Origin: Dyadobacter arcticus
Lineage (GTDB): Bacteria; Bacteroidota; Bacteroidia; Cytophagales; Spirosomataceae
Length of the DNA: 64,000 nt
NCBI RefSeq assembly: GCF_011762185.1
Contig: NZ_JAASQJ010000002.1
Coordinates: 1,178,001-1,242,000 of the forward strand
Reading direction: 5' to 3'
Position numbers and translations under genes: made by a program. This document shows, one piece after another, positions 25,420 through 34,507 of the stretch; within the stretch, counting starts at the first letter, position 1, and each line of letters begins with the position of its first letter. The notes beneath the pieces were generated by a model, which ran no database searches, had not been told where the DNA came from, and saw only the letters and a list, made by a program, of their open reading frames with translations.

Positions 25420-27876
25420 ATGGCCAGAAATCTCATTGACTGCATCACACTAATCTGGATTTTAGTTTTCCTAGGTAGGAATGACCTGAACGCCCAAGCC
25501 GTACCGGAAATTCCTGCCAGTGTTTCCTTTGGCGGTATCACCGTTAAATTTGACAGGACTGCGCAAAATCTTATTGAAGAGGATGTAAAAAGCCTGATGT
25601 CCAATAAGAAGTTTTGGGAGGAAAAAATGGACCGGGCACTTCTGCATTTCCCAATCGTCGAAGGTATCCTCATGGACGAAGAGGTACCTATCGATTTTAA
25701 ATATCTGGCGGTTCAGGAAAGCTCGTTCCGGCCCGATGTAGTTTCAACTTCCAATGCAGTCGGATATTGGCAATTTAAGCCTGAAACGGCCCGTGGGTTG
25801 AATCTCCGTGTGGATGATGATGTGGATGAACGTAAAAATATCAGTTCGTCAACACATGCAGCGGCCTGGTATCTCAAGAAAAATAATCAGCAATTCAATA
25901 ATTGGGTAACGACGCTATACTCTTACTATCAGGGAGCAGGTGGTGTTAAGAAAGTAGTTCCTGCGAGTTGGGCATATGCGCGGGAAGTGACGCTCACTTC
26001 CAAAACGGATCGTTATATGCTGCGTTTCTTTGCGCATAAAATTGCATTAGAGGCAGGTCTGGACCGTTACAAAACACCTACATCCTATATTCTGATGGAA
26101 TCAGATTTTGGAAAGGGAAAAAGTCTTGATGAGATAGCAAGTTCCCTCGGAATCGCTTCAGCAGATTTGAAAAGTTATAACAAGTGGCTTAATGATGATG
26201 AGATACCAAATGATCGGGAATATCTGGTAACATTGCCCGTTCCACTAAGTCAGGTTGCGTCAGTGCGTGAAAAGTTGTCACTACCTCCGAAACAGGCTGT
26301 TGTGGCATCTGTTTATGAAGATTCGGGTTATCCAGTTCTTAAAAAATCTGCTTCTCAATCCAAGACTCCCGGGGCGCCACAACTGTATGAGATTAACGGC
26401 TTACCTGGGATTGAGGCCGAAGCTGGCTACAAACCTAAAACGCTTGCCAAAGCAGGCGGTTTGAGAATGCCAAAATTTATGCGCTATAATGATATGCTGG
26501 CCGAAATGCCGCTTATTCCAGGCAACGTTTATTATTTAGCGCGAAAAAATAAGAAAGCGGCGACACCATTTCACACTGCAAGACCAGGCGATACCTGGCA
26601 TAGCGTTTCTCAGCAATACGGGCTTAAATTGGTCAGTCTCCTGAAATTTAACCGTACTACCAGTCGCAATTACCCGATTCAGACAGGCCAGGTTATCTTC
26701 CTGACGAAGAAACGGCCTAGGAAACAACCCATTGAAATCATTACGCCGCCGCAGCCAAAGTCAGCAGTAAGGGACTCTATCATTGCCGTGGTTCCGGAAA
26801 AAGCGATTTCGACACCTGCATCAGCAAACAACATTCCTGACAAGCCCTCAGGCCGGAAAAAATATACACCGGTACTCGTTGAAAAAACAGATAGCAGCAC
26901 CCCTTCTAAGACACCTGAAACAACTGTTTCAAGTGTGGAGCCTGCAAGTCCAAATGTCGCAACACCCGCTAACAACGTGCCCAAAGCGACGGGCGCTGTT
27001 ACAAAAGCGCCTGTCAAAAAAACCGAATCTGATGACAGGGTCGTAATCATCACGCAGGATAATACGGATGTTTCCTTTAAATCTGTAGAAGAGGAAAGGC
27101 CTGTTAATAAGGGGAATACACCTTCAAAGGTGATTACACCGAACGATAGCAGAACTACGGCCCCAACAACTTCGGTATATGCCCGTCAAAGAGCAGCTGC
27201 GGATGCAAAGGCTACGAAAGAGAAGGAATTGGCTTCTAACAATATCACTTCTGAAAAGGCAGCTTTCCATACCGTTGCTCCGGGTGATACCTATTTTGGA
27301 ATTGCTGAAAAATATAAGATGTCATTGTCTGAGTTACTGGATTTAAACCACCGATCGAGTAGAAACAAACTGATTTCAGGCGAAAAGCTAATTGTAAGCA
27401 AAAGCGGAAAACAAGTAGCGGAAAAGGCAGAAGAGCCTGAATCAAAACCTATCCCAGAAAAAATAGAAGTGACACGTACCGAAGCCGTTGCGACATTCAA
27501 AACTCCTGAGGAAATTAAAGAGGATACCAGGCAAACCGCCAGTTTAGGTAATGAATTTCATGTAGTCCAGGGAGGGCAAACCTATTACAGCGTTTCAAAA
27601 GCTTATGGGTTGACAATCAAGGAACTATTGGACATGAATAATCTCGACGAGTCGGACCGTTTAAAATCGGGACAGCGATTGCGGGTAAGAAAAACTGATA
27701 CAGAAATTTCACCGGGAAATAAGGCGAGCGGTCAGACGCACACCGTCGCTGCAGGTGAAACGCTGTTCCGTATCGCGCAAACTTATCATATTGATATCGA
27801 AGAAATAAAAAAATTAAACAACATGTCCGGAAACAGTGTGATGGCGGGACAGAAATTAAAAATACCTCAACAATAG
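25420..27876 (+). CDS. Lytic transglycosylase with four LysM domains
   Basis: An 818-residue MltD-like cell-wall enzyme. A signal peptide ends near NAQA (residues 22-28). The SLT domain spans about residues 90-210, with catalytic Glu in LAVQESSFRPD and the family GYWQFKPETARGL and YSYYQGAGGVKK blocks. Four LysM modules follow near residues 383, 615, 712 and 773 (for example FHTVAPGDTYFGIAEKYKMS). A long Pro/Thr/Lys-rich linker of about 180 residues separates the first LysM from the rest. It cuts glycan strands in the periplasm. Part of a run of same-strand genes from 24741 to 28797. Confidence 0.93.
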   Translation: MARNLIDCITLIWILVFLGRNDLNAQAVPEIPASVSFGGITVKFDRTAQNLIEEDVKSLMSNKKFWEEKMDRALLHFPIVEGILMDEEVPIDFKYLAVQESSFRPDVVSTSNAVGYWQFKPETARGLNLRVDDDVDERKNISSSTHAAAWYLKKNNQQFNNWVTTLYSYYQGAGGVKKVVPASWAYAREVTLTSKTDRYMLRFFAHKIALEAGLDRYKTPTSYILMESDFGKGKSLDEIASSLGIASADLKSYNKWLNDDEIPNDREYLVTLPVPLSQVASVREKLSLPPKQAVVASVYEDSGYPVLKKSASQSKTPGAPQLYEINGLPGIEAEAGYKPKTLAKAGGLRMPKFMRYNDMLAEMPLIPGNVYYLARKNKKAATPFHTARPGDTWHSVSQQYGLKLVSLLKFNRTTSRNYPIQTGQVIFLTKKRPRKQPIEIITPPQPKSAVRDSIIAVVPEKAISTPASANNIPDKPSGRKKYTPVLVEKTDSSTPSKTPETTVSSVEPASPNVATPANNVPKATGAVTKAPVKKTESDDRVVIITQDNTDVSFKSVEEERPVNKGNTPSKVITPNDSRTTAPTTSVYARQRAAADAKATKEKELASNNITSEKAAFHTVAPGDTYFGIAEKYKMSLSELLDLNHRSSRNKLISGEKLIVSKSGKQVAEKAEEPESKPIPEKIEVTRTEAVATFKTPEEIKEDTRQTASLGNEFHVVQGGQTYYSVSKAYGLTIKELLDMNNLDESDRLKSGQRLRVRKTDTEISPGNKASGQTHTVAAGETLFRIAQTYHIDIEEIKKLNNMSGNSVMAGQKLKIPQQ

Positions 27877-27887
27877 GTAGCTAATGT

Positions 27888-28481
27888 ATGATCCTCATCG
27901 ACCACACTTGTATTAGCGACGATATTGAAGACCAGTTTTTTGTCTGTAACCTGGACAAATGTAAAGGGGCTTGCTGCGTGGAAGGCGATTCGGGTGCCCC
28001 GCTGGATGAAAATGAACTTGAAATTCTGGATGAGATTTATCCGATGGTCGCGCCTTATCTTTCCGAGGAAGGCAAAGCTGTCATAGCAAAGGAAGGAACA
28101 TATACCAAAGATTGGGAAGGCGACTATGTAACGCCTGTGATTAACAACAGAGAATGTGCTTATGCCATTTATGATCAGAAAGGAATCTTAAAATGCGGCA
28201 TTGAAGCCGCTTACCTTGACGGAAAAATCAAATACAAGAAACCGATTTCCTGCCACTTGTATCCCATAAGGGTTACCAAGTATGACCAGTACCATGCCCT
28301 GAACTATGACCGCTGGGATATCTGCAGTCCGGCTTGCGGATTTGGCAAAGAATTAGGCGTTCCAGTCTATAAATTTCTTAAAGAACCGCTCATTCGCGCC
28401 TACGGCCCGGAATGGTATCATCAGTTGAGTGAGGAAATAAGCGACCGCCAGGCAGCCCGTATCAATGAAAAAGGAAAATGA
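27888..28481 (+). CDS. DUF3109-family cysteine-rich protein
   Basis: A 197-residue protein of the DUF3109/YkgJ-like class. Conserved cysteines are in [19 protein letters not shown] near residue 20, then [18 protein letters not shown] and CSPACGFG. The pattern could bind a metal or an iron-sulfur cluster, but the function is unknown. No signal peptide. It starts 12 bp after the transglycosylase gene and overlaps the alkyltransferase-like gene by 17 bp. Confidence 0.88.
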   Translation: MILIDHTCISDDIEDQFFVCNLDKCKGACCVEGDSGAPLDENELEILDEIYPMVAPYLSEEGKAVIAKEGTYTKDWEGDYVTPVINNRECAYAIYDQKGILKCGIEAAYLDGKIKYKKPISCHLYPIRVTKYDQYHALNYDRWDICSPACGFGKELGVPVYKFLKEPLIRAYGPEWYHQLSEEISDRQAARINEKGK

Positions 28482-28797
28482 TTTTTTCAATGATGTGTAC
28501 GACGTAGTACGTCAGATACCGGCGGGACGTGCCACATCCTACGGTGCAATCGCAGCTTATCTGGGTCAGAAAAGAGGCGCGAGAATGGTGGGATGGGCAA
28601 TGGGTAACAGCTATAATAAGCAGGGTGTTCCGGCACACAGGGTGGTAAATAGCCAGGGAATTTTAAGCGCCAGGCATCTTTTCGGAACCCCGACAGCAAT
28701 GCAGGAGAGATTGGAAAGTGAGGGTGTTAATGTCAAAAATGACAAAATCCAGAATTGGAAGGAACGTTTCTGGGATCCGGAAAAAGAATTACATTAA
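28465..28797 (+). CDS. Alkyltransferase-like protein (MGMT family, no acceptor cysteine)
   Basis: A 110-residue protein matching the DNA-binding domain of O6-alkylguanine-DNA alkyltransferase: [21 protein letters not shown] (helix-turn-helix) and [12 protein letters not shown]. The active motif PCHR is here PAHR (residues 56-59), so Ala replaces the methyl-accepting Cys and it cannot repair by self-alkylation. Such alkyltransferase-like proteins bind O6-alkylguanine and hand it to nucleotide excision repair. Known bacterial ones often have Trp at this place. It overlaps the DUF3109 gene by 17 bp and is followed by a terminator. Confidence 0.9.
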   Translation: MKKENDFFNDVYDVVRQIPAGRATSYGAIAAYLGQKRGARMVGWAMGNSYNKQGVPAHRVVNSQGILSARHLFGTPTAMQERLESEGVNVKNDKIQNWKERFWDPEKELH

Positions 28798-28838
28798 AAA
28801 AGCGAATCCTGGCCAAATGACCTGGATTCGCTTTAAAT
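28797..28838. terminator. Bidirectional terminator
   Basis: Perfect 11-bp arms AAAGCGAATCC (28799-28809) and GGATTCGCTTT (28824-28834). A T run follows on the minus strand and a weaker one on the plus strand. It serves both convergent genes: the alkyltransferase-like gene and the NTF2-like lipoprotein gene. Confidence 0.85.
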
Positions 28839-28848
28839 CATGGTAAAG

Positions 28849-29427
28849 TCAGATTTTATTTTTGCCCCTGCTTTCGTTTGCAATCTTTTGGATCATTGGT
28901 AGCCTGCTGGCAGGAATCAAGTGTTTGTAATCCCAAAAAGCGGATACGCAAACAATTTTCCATTGTCCATCGATCTTTTCCATCAACCTTACCTCCTTAC
29001 TGTGATGGAAATTCTTCTCTTTTTTATCGCTGTTGAACTGGTCCCAGGTCAGATAGGCTACATTGCTATCAAAAAATTTAAATTTCATGTTTTTCCGTTC
29101 GACAATCGGGTGGCTTGACTCAGGCTCGGGATTATCCGCGATATACTTCCCTATTTGTTTATTAATATCTTCCCAGCCGACGTTTGAGTCGAATGTACCA
29201 TCGTTGTTGCTCCAAGCCTGAAACGCATAATCAGTTTGAGCATAATTTGCTTTCCATGCCGTGTAATCTCTAGCAAAGAATGATTTTGTTTCGTTTTCAA
29301 TTACTGCCGTAATTGCTCTTTTTTCATCTTCGAGATTGGTAACCCCCGTATTTTCTTCTTTTTTCGCCTCATCTGTGCAAGAACTGCACAGCATAAGTCC
29401 TAACAAAATGACTGACAGTGTTTTCAT
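28849..29427 (-). CDS. NTF2-like (SnoaL/DUF4440-type) lipoprotein
   Basis: A 192-residue secreted lipoprotein: MKTLSVILLGLMLCSSC is a type II signal with Cys at residue 17. After a short linker comes an NTF2-like cone fold (AITAVIENETKSFFARDYTAWKANY ... YLTWDQFN ... GQWKIVCVSAFWDYK). In this fold the pocket can bind small ligands, but no catalytic residues can be assigned, so function is unknown. It is convergent with the alkyltransferase-like gene across a shared terminator. Confidence 0.85.
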   Translation of the reverse strand: MKTLSVILLGLMLCSSCTDEAKKEENTGVTNLEDEKRAITAVIENETKSFFARDYTAWKANYAQTDYAFQAWSNNDGTFDSNVGWEDINKQIGKYIADNPEPESSHPIVERKNMKFKFFDSNVAYLTWDQFNSDKKEKNFHHSKEVRLMEKIDGQWKIVCVSAFWDYKHLIPASRLPMIQKIANESRGKNKI

Positions 29428-29605
29428 TTTACAAAAGTTTAGCCTGTTAAATTATTAACTGAACCCAATCTTTTATGCTAAACATCCATCCATACCTGGC
29501 GGTACTACTTTATCATAAAGTTAATATTTTTTTGAACAAATAAAAGAAAATGACGGGAAAGTGTGTAACTAATTGGGCCAATAAGTTGATATCTGGAAAA
29601 AGTTT

Positions 29606-31081
29606 CTATTTGCCTGCGGAGTAAGGAGAGTACGCTATTGACTTGGGATCGTGCAGGAGCCAGAGACCGATAAAAGTGATAAGTCCGTTAATGATAAGCC
29701 TTTCAAAACCAAATTTATATCCATTGAACCATTCCGCGGAGTGATCATTGATCACATACGTTAAAATAGGGGCAAGTATGCAAACCAGTGGCACCCAGCG
29801 ATCTTTGACAGGCCTCTTCAGAAACGCCCCAAAAGAAAACAAGCCCAATAGAGGCCCATAAGTGTATCCGGCCAAGTCGAATACAGCAGTAATAACCTCT
29901 TTGCTGTTCAATCGGTTAAAAGCAAGAATAACAAGATAAAAGACAACAGAAAAGCCGATATGAACCCAAAATTTAATGGAGGAACGCTTTTCCTCAGGCC
30001 TTTTTTCAATATTCATAAAATCAATACAAAAAGCCGTCGTAAGCGCTGTTAGCGCTGAATCCGAACTGGCATAAGTAGCTGCTGTAATCCCTAAGAGAAA
30101 TGTTATCCCAACTACAAGCCCCAGATGGTTAAGCGCAAGCATTGGGTAAAATTCATCCGTTTTCGCCGTAACCGGAATACCCTGCGCTTCTGCATATACG
30201 TAAAGCAATGCACCCAGTGAAAGGAACAGAAAATTGACAATGACTAGCACGATAGTAAACCAAAACATATTCTTCTGCGCTTCGCCTATGTTTTTGCATG
30301 TCAGGTTTTTCTGCATTAAATCCTGGTCGAGGCCCGTCATGACGATCGCAATAAAGACGCCAGCAAAAAATTGCTTAAAGAAGTTTTTTGGATCATTGGT
30401 ATCCCAATAAAATATCTTCGAATAGCCGCTCGTTTGCACCCTATTCCAAATATCTCCGAAACCGTCCAGATTAAGTTCATTGGAGACCAGAATGATGGTA
30501 AGGATTACCGCTGTGATCAAAAAGAAGGTTTGCAGGGTATCTGTTACAATAATGGTTTTCACTCCTCCTTTGAATGTGTAAATCCAGATCAGAAAGATGG
30601 TAATGGCTACTGCAACTTCAAACGGAATGCCCAGCGGCTTGAATAAGGCTAGCTGCAAAACCTGCGCAGCTACATATAATCTGACAGCGGACCCTATCGT
30701 CCGTGACAACAGGAAAAACCCCGAGCCCGTTTTATAGGACCAAAAACCAAACCGTTGTTCCAAATAGGAATAGATTGAAATGAGATTGAGCCGATAGTAT
30801 AAGGGCATAAGCACCGTTCCTATCACAAAATATCCAAGAATGTATCCGATAACAACCTGGAAATAGGAGAATTGAATGCTGGCAACGGCACCAGGAACTG
30901 ACACAAAAGTCACCCCAGATAATGACGTGCCGATCATTCCAAAGGCGACAAGGTACCAGGGCGATTGCCGGTTTGCGGTGAAAAAAGTATTGGTATCTGC
31001 CCCCCTTGATGTGTAAACGGAAACTGTAATAAGCATTCCAAAATAGACAATAAGGATGACCAGAGAAATGTATGGATTCAT
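29606..31081 (-). CDS. Sodium:solute symporter (SSS family)
   Basis: A 491-residue integral membrane protein with about thirteen helices. The SSS signature is present: FGMIGTSLSGVTFVSVPGAV near residue 50 (sodium-site region), then TGSGFFLLSRTIGSAVRLYVAAQVLQ and the central block GLDQDLMQKNLTCKN. It imports a solute with Na+. The substrate could be a sugar, acid or nucleobase and cannot be fixed from sequence. It stands alone on the minus strand. The 178-bp gap after it shows no other gene. Confidence 0.92.
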   Translation of the reverse strand: MNPYISLVILIVYFGMLITVSVYTSRGADTNTFFTANRQSPWYLVAFGMIGTSLSGVTFVSVPGAVASIQFSYFQVVIGYILGYFVIGTVLMPLYYRLNLISIYSYLEQRFGFWSYKTGSGFFLLSRTIGSAVRLYVAAQVLQLALFKPLGIPFEVAVAITIFLIWIYTFKGGVKTIIVTDTLQTFFLITAVILTIILVSNELNLDGFGDIWNRVQTSGYSKIFYWDTNDPKNFFKQFFAGVFIAIVMTGLDQDLMQKNLTCKNIGEAQKNMFWFTIVLVIVNFLFLSLGALLYVYAEAQGIPVTAKTDEFYPMLALNHLGLVVGITFLLGITAATYASSDSALTALTTAFCIDFMNIEKRPEEKRSSIKFWVHIGFSVVFYLVILAFNRLNSKEVITAVFDLAGYTYGPLLGLFSFGAFLKRPVKDRWVPLVCILAPILTYVINDHSAEWFNGYKFGFERLIINGLITFIGLWLLHDPKSIAYSPYSAGK

Positions 31082-31156
31082 TAAAAACGGGTATTTGGAT
31101 GGATCGCGCAGTGGATTAAAAGGCTCTTAAAACTTCTAATAATCTGCGTTTTTGAT

Positions 31157-31164
31157 TAGATTTG
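31157..31164 (+). promoter_or_regulatory. Candidate -7 motif and small palindrome before clpS
   Basis: TAGATTTG fits TAnnTTTG, 25 bp before the clpS ATG. It lies inside an inverted repeat GATTAG/CTAATC (31154-31170). No matching -33 element was found. Confidence 0.32.
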
Positions 31165-31189
31165 CTAATCAAACAGAAATTTGGTTGTT

Positions 31190-31465
31190 ATGCAAGCGCT
31201 CACGGAAACGGAAATTGAAATTCTGGATAAAACGATTGAAACCGACATTCAAAAGCTGGTTATTTATAATGATGATATCAATACTTTTGATTGGGTGATC
31301 GACACGTTGATCGAAGTTTGCGGCCATTCCAATGAGCAGGCAGAACAATGCACCCTTATCATACATTATAAGGGAAAGTGCGCGGTCAAGGAAGGTGCTT
31401 TTGAAGAATTAACTGGCATGCGCAACGAAATTTGCAGAAGGGGCATCTCTGCCGAGATTCATTAA
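31190..31465 (+). CDS. clpS: ATP-dependent Clp protease adaptor ClpS
   Basis: A 91-residue ClpS. It binds ClpA-type unfoldases and delivers N-degron substrates. Signature: LVIYNDDINTFDWVIDTLIEVCGHSNEQAEQCTLIIHYKGKCAV; the Asn-Asp pair and the following Asp belong to the N-degron pocket, with the His of HYKGK facing ClpA. The ATG at 31190 is chosen over a TTG at 31181. It precedes recR by 17 bp in the same direction, so the two may be co-transcribed. Confidence 0.92.
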   Translation: MQALTETEIEILDKTIETDIQKLVIYNDDINTFDWVIDTLIEVCGHSNEQAEQCTLIIHYKGKCAVKEGAFEELTGMRNEICRRGISAEIH

Positions 31466-31482
31466 ACCCACCTGTCTTCCAC

Positions 31483-32097
31483 ATGAATTATCCCTCACGT
31501 CTAATTGAGGAGGCGGTAAGTGAAATTTCCCGTCTTCCGGGAATCGGAAAAAAAACAGCTCTACGTCTGGCATTACATTTGCTGAAGAGAGAAGAGGAAC
31601 AGACCCGGTCTCTTTCAGAAGCATTAGTGAATATGCGCACCAAAACAACTTATTGTGTGAAATGCCATAACATTGCGGACGACAGGCATTGCAACATTTG
31701 CACAAATCCCAGACGTGACCAATCGATTATATGCGTAGTGGTTGATACCCGCGATGTTCTGGCCATTGAATCCACAAATCAATATAAAGGCCTCTATCAT
31801 GTACTCGGCGGAATAATTTCTCCGCTCGAAGGCATTGGCCCCGCAGATTTGAATATTGATTCGCTGGTTGCCAGGGTTGAATATAAAGGCGAAGAAGATG
31901 CTGTCAATGAAGTTATTCTGGCATTGAGTCCAACTATGGAGGGAGATACGACCGCTTTTTATCTTCAAAAAAAGCTAAGAACCACAGGAATAAAAATGAG
32001 TACCATCGCCCGTGGCGTTCCTATCGGGGGCGACCTGGAATATGCGGATGAAATTACATTGGGGCGGAGTATTGTGAGCCGGGTGGCTTACGATTAA
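31483..32097 (+). CDS. recR: Recombination protein RecR
   Basis: A 204-residue RecR, normal length. It works with RecO and RecF to load RecA at gaps. The helix-hairpin-helix is RLPGIGKKTALRLALHLL, the zinc finger CVKCHNIADDRHCNIC carries four Cys, and the Toprim domain includes CVVVDTRDVLAIEST and YHVLGGIISPLEGIGP. The ATG at 31483 (MNYPSRLIEEAV) matches the family. The upstream in-frame ATG at 31432 would overlap clpS and is rejected. Confidence 0.95.
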   Translation: MNYPSRLIEEAVSEISRLPGIGKKTALRLALHLLKREEEQTRSLSEALVNMRTKTTYCVKCHNIADDRHCNICTNPRRDQSIICVVVDTRDVLAIESTNQYKGLYHVLGGIISPLEGIGPADLNIDSLVARVEYKGEEDAVNEVILALSPTMEGDTTAFYLQKKLRTTGIKMSTIARGVPIGGDLEYADEITLGRSIVSRVAYD

Positions 32098-32119
32098 TTA
32101 ACATGATATAAGTTGAGTT

Positions 32120-32830
32120 ATGAATAGAACCGATTTTTTAAAGACACTAGCAGGCAGCACATTCGCTGTCGAAGCACTGACTGAGCAGACTTTTGCAGGA
32201 TCGTCTTTTGCTATAAATGCCGAGATGGCCCCTTTTAAACAAGCGCCTCTTCCCTACGACTTCGGTGCATTGGAGCCGAGCATTGACAAAATGACCATGG
32301 AAATCCATTATGGAAAACACCATGCTACTTATGTCAAAAACCTCAACGATGCTGTGAAAGGTACTGAGTTTGAGAAAAAATCACTCGACGAAATCATAAA
32401 GTCAATCGGTAAGGCGCCCGCTGCCATTCGCAATAACGGTGGTGGTCACTGGAACCACACGTTTTTTTGGGAAGTAATGGGTCCAAAAAAAAGTGCAGCG
32501 CCCACAGGCGCCGTAGCTGACGCGATCAATGGTCAGTTTGGATCACTTGATAAATTCAAAGAAGAGTTTGCAAAGGCTGCGACTACCCGTTTCGGTTCCG
32601 GCTGGGCTTGGCTAGTGGCAAAAGATGGAAAATTAGCGGTAGGCTCAACGCCCAATCAAGATAACCCGTTAATGGACATTTCAGAACTAAAAGGAACTCC
32701 CATACTAGGACTCGACGTATGGGAACATGCCTACTATCTGCATTACCAAAACAAAAGACCAGATTATATCAAAGCATTTTGGGACGTCGTGAACTGGGAA
32801 AAAGTGGCTGAGAATATGAAAAAGGCTTAG
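32120..32830 (+). CDS. Iron/manganese superoxide dismutase with an N-terminal export-like segment
   Basis: A 236-residue Fe/Mn superoxide dismutase. Metal ligands appear in [17 protein letters not shown] (His63), [12 protein letters not shown], and [22 protein letters not shown] (Asp and His). The first 35 residues ([16 protein letters not shown] and on) are extra to cytosolic enzymes and resemble a degenerate Tat signal with a single Arg (NRTDFLK in place of RRxFLK). The enzyme may be exported or the segment may be a remnant. Metal preference cannot be settled by eye. It follows recR by 22 bp. Confidence 0.92.
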   Translation: MNRTDFLKTLAGSTFAVEALTEQTFAGSSFAINAEMAPFKQAPLPYDFGALEPSIDKMTMEIHYGKHHATYVKNLNDAVKGTEFEKKSLDEIIKSIGKAPAAIRNNGGGHWNHTFFWEVMGPKKSAAPTGAVADAINGQFGSLDKFKEEFAKAATTRFGSGWAWLVAKDGKLAVGSTPNQDNPLMDISELKGTPILGLDVWEHAYYLHYQNKRPDYIKAFWDVVNWEKVAENMKKA

Positions 32831-32833
32831 TTA

Positions 32834-32958
32834 AGGTGAAGAGGGAGGAAAGGGAGGAAAGGGAGGAAGGTTAATCATTCTCCCTTTCCTCCCTCCTCCC
32901 TTTCTTCCTTATATTCCCTCCTCCCTTTCCTCCCTATATTCCCTCCTCCCTTTCCTCC
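32834..32958. repeat. Purine/pyrimidine repeat with fold-back between sodA-type and TPR genes
   Basis: A run of GGGAGGAAA units on the plus strand (about 32840-32870) is followed by a CCTCCCTTTCC-rich stretch (32878-32958) built from about three copies of a 25-bp unit containing CCCTCCTCCCTTTCCTCC. The purine arm is nearly complementary to the nearest pyrimidine copy, so a long imperfect hairpin can form. It fills the gap between the two convergent genes and may end transcription. Confidence 0.85.
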
Positions 32959-32965
32959 ATAATCC

Positions 32966-34309
32966 CTAGTTACAATAACTGCTGATCACCTTGTACGCCT
33001 GCTGGTAGCCAAGCTCGCCAGCTTTGCTGAGATCCAAACAGCCGTCATCTACTTCTCCCAGGCTGTTTTTAAGTAAACCTCGCAGATAATAGGCTTCGGG
33101 GTAATCTGAGCGAAGTTTGATTGAACTGGTAAAATCCAGCACTGCGCCCATCTGATCACCGCTTGATGATCTGACCATGGCGCGTGCGAAATAGGCACTG
33201 GAATATGTTGGGTTTAACTCAACTGCAGTGGTCAAATCCTGGATAGCGCCTTTCATTTCCCCCACTTTGGATTTGCTTACACCTCTGATAAAGTAAGCCT
33301 CAGCACGCTCATTGGTTAAGGTTTCGATTTTTATATGCTCCTGAACCTCTCCCCGAAGTTCATCCAGTTTTTCCCTGTTTAACTTCCCTGAATAAGTGAT
33401 TTTCTTTGGATCTCCCACATAGCTATTCTTTAATTCAATGGACTTTGAGAGATCTGCAATCGCACCCCTGGGATCATTAAGCTTACCTTTTGAAAAGCCC
33501 CTGCCATAATAAGCGCGAAAATTGTCTGGATTTAGCTGAATTGTTTTATCAAAATCGATGATTGCGCCGGTGTAATCCTCTACCCTATTTTTTGCAAATC
33601 CTCTGTTATTGTAAAATTCACTATCATTTGGGCTTAGTTCGATAGCCCTGGTAAAGTCCGTCGCGGCTCCCTGATAATCTCCCAATTCCAGCTTAGCCAA
33701 TCCGCGTCCAGCGTAAGCGCCTGTTCTCTTTGGACTTAGCTCAATCACGCGTGTAAAATCCGCGAGGCTACCGGCATACTCCTGCAAATCCTGCTTACAA
33801 TTTCCTCGGGCGTAAAGTGCTGCAAGCTCATCGGGGTTAAGAGTAAGTGCGTGATCCAGGTCCGTCAGTGCATTACGGTGGTTTTTCAATTTGGCATAAC
33901 TAACACCACGGTTATAATAAGCCTTTGGATCATCGGGACTTAATTCAATTGCTTTTGAATAATCTTCAATTGCAGACCTAAAATCTTCCTGCAAACTTTT
34001 ACTCACACCACGACTTTGATAATATATTGCCTCCCGGGCGTTCAACTCTATGGCTTTATCATAATCAAGAACAGCACCGCGGTGATCTTTCAGATTTGCT
34101 TTGGCAAGGCCCCGGTTGAAATAGCTCGGCGCGTGATCAGGATTCATGGAAATAACTGTAGTGTAGGCCTGCATAGCACCGTTGAAATCACCAGTACCGG
34201 CTTTTGTATTTCCTTCTTCGAAAAAATCCGCTGCTGAACGTTGAGCAAAGGTGTGGAAAGATAGTGTAAGCGCAATGATCGAAGTAATGCAGAAAAATAG
34301 AATTTTCAT
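32966..34309 (-). CDS. Exported tetratricopeptide-repeat protein
   Basis: A 447-residue protein with signal peptide (MKILFFCITSIIALTLSFHTFAQ) and about eleven TPR units, such as PDDPKAYYNRGVSYAKLKN and PNDSEFYNNRGFAKNRVED. The start at 34307-34309 is preferred because the upstream in-frame codons to 34330 lie ahead of the signal. TPR arrays bind peptides or partners and have no catalysis. A break around residues 290-330 (GELNREKLDELRGEVQEH-like) splits the array in two. C-terminal Cys are present in the last repeat. Partner unknown. Confidence 0.88.
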   Translation of the reverse strand: MKILFFCITSIIALTLSFHTFAQRSAADFFEEGNTKAGTGDFNGAMQAYTTVISMNPDHAPSYFNRGLAKANLKDHRGAVLDYDKAIELNAREAIYYQSRGVSKSLQEDFRSAIEDYSKAIELSPDDPKAYYNRGVSYAKLKNHRNALTDLDHALTLNPDELAALYARGNCKQDLQEYAGSLADFTRVIELSPKRTGAYAGRGLAKLELGDYQGAATDFTRAIELSPNDSEFYNNRGFAKNRVEDYTGAIIDFDKTIQLNPDNFRAYYGRGFSKGKLNDPRGAIADLSKSIELKNSYVGDPKKITYSGKLNREKLDELRGEVQEHIKIETLTNERAEAYFIRGVSKSKVGEMKGAIQDLTTAVELNPTYSSAYFARAMVRSSSGDQMGAVLDFTSSIKLRSDYPEAYYLRGLLKNSLGEVDDGCLDLSKAGELGYQQAYKVISSYCN

Positions 34310-34507
34310 GAATGTAAACCTTTTCCTCAAATCAGTTATTTTTTGACAATTAATCTATAAAAGTATTCAAATTCCGAATTAGCATCAATAAAAGAAAAGC
34401 GCTATTTTTTGAAAACCCATTATAAAAATCTTTAATCAGATAATGGTTACTTTTACGACTTTCCCTATCCAAAAACTCACCTGATTTCCCACATAACTCA
34501 CGTCATA

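Noticed and set aside
28465..28797. Active O6-methylguanine methyltransferase
   Set aside because: The acceptor Cys is Ala (PAHR).
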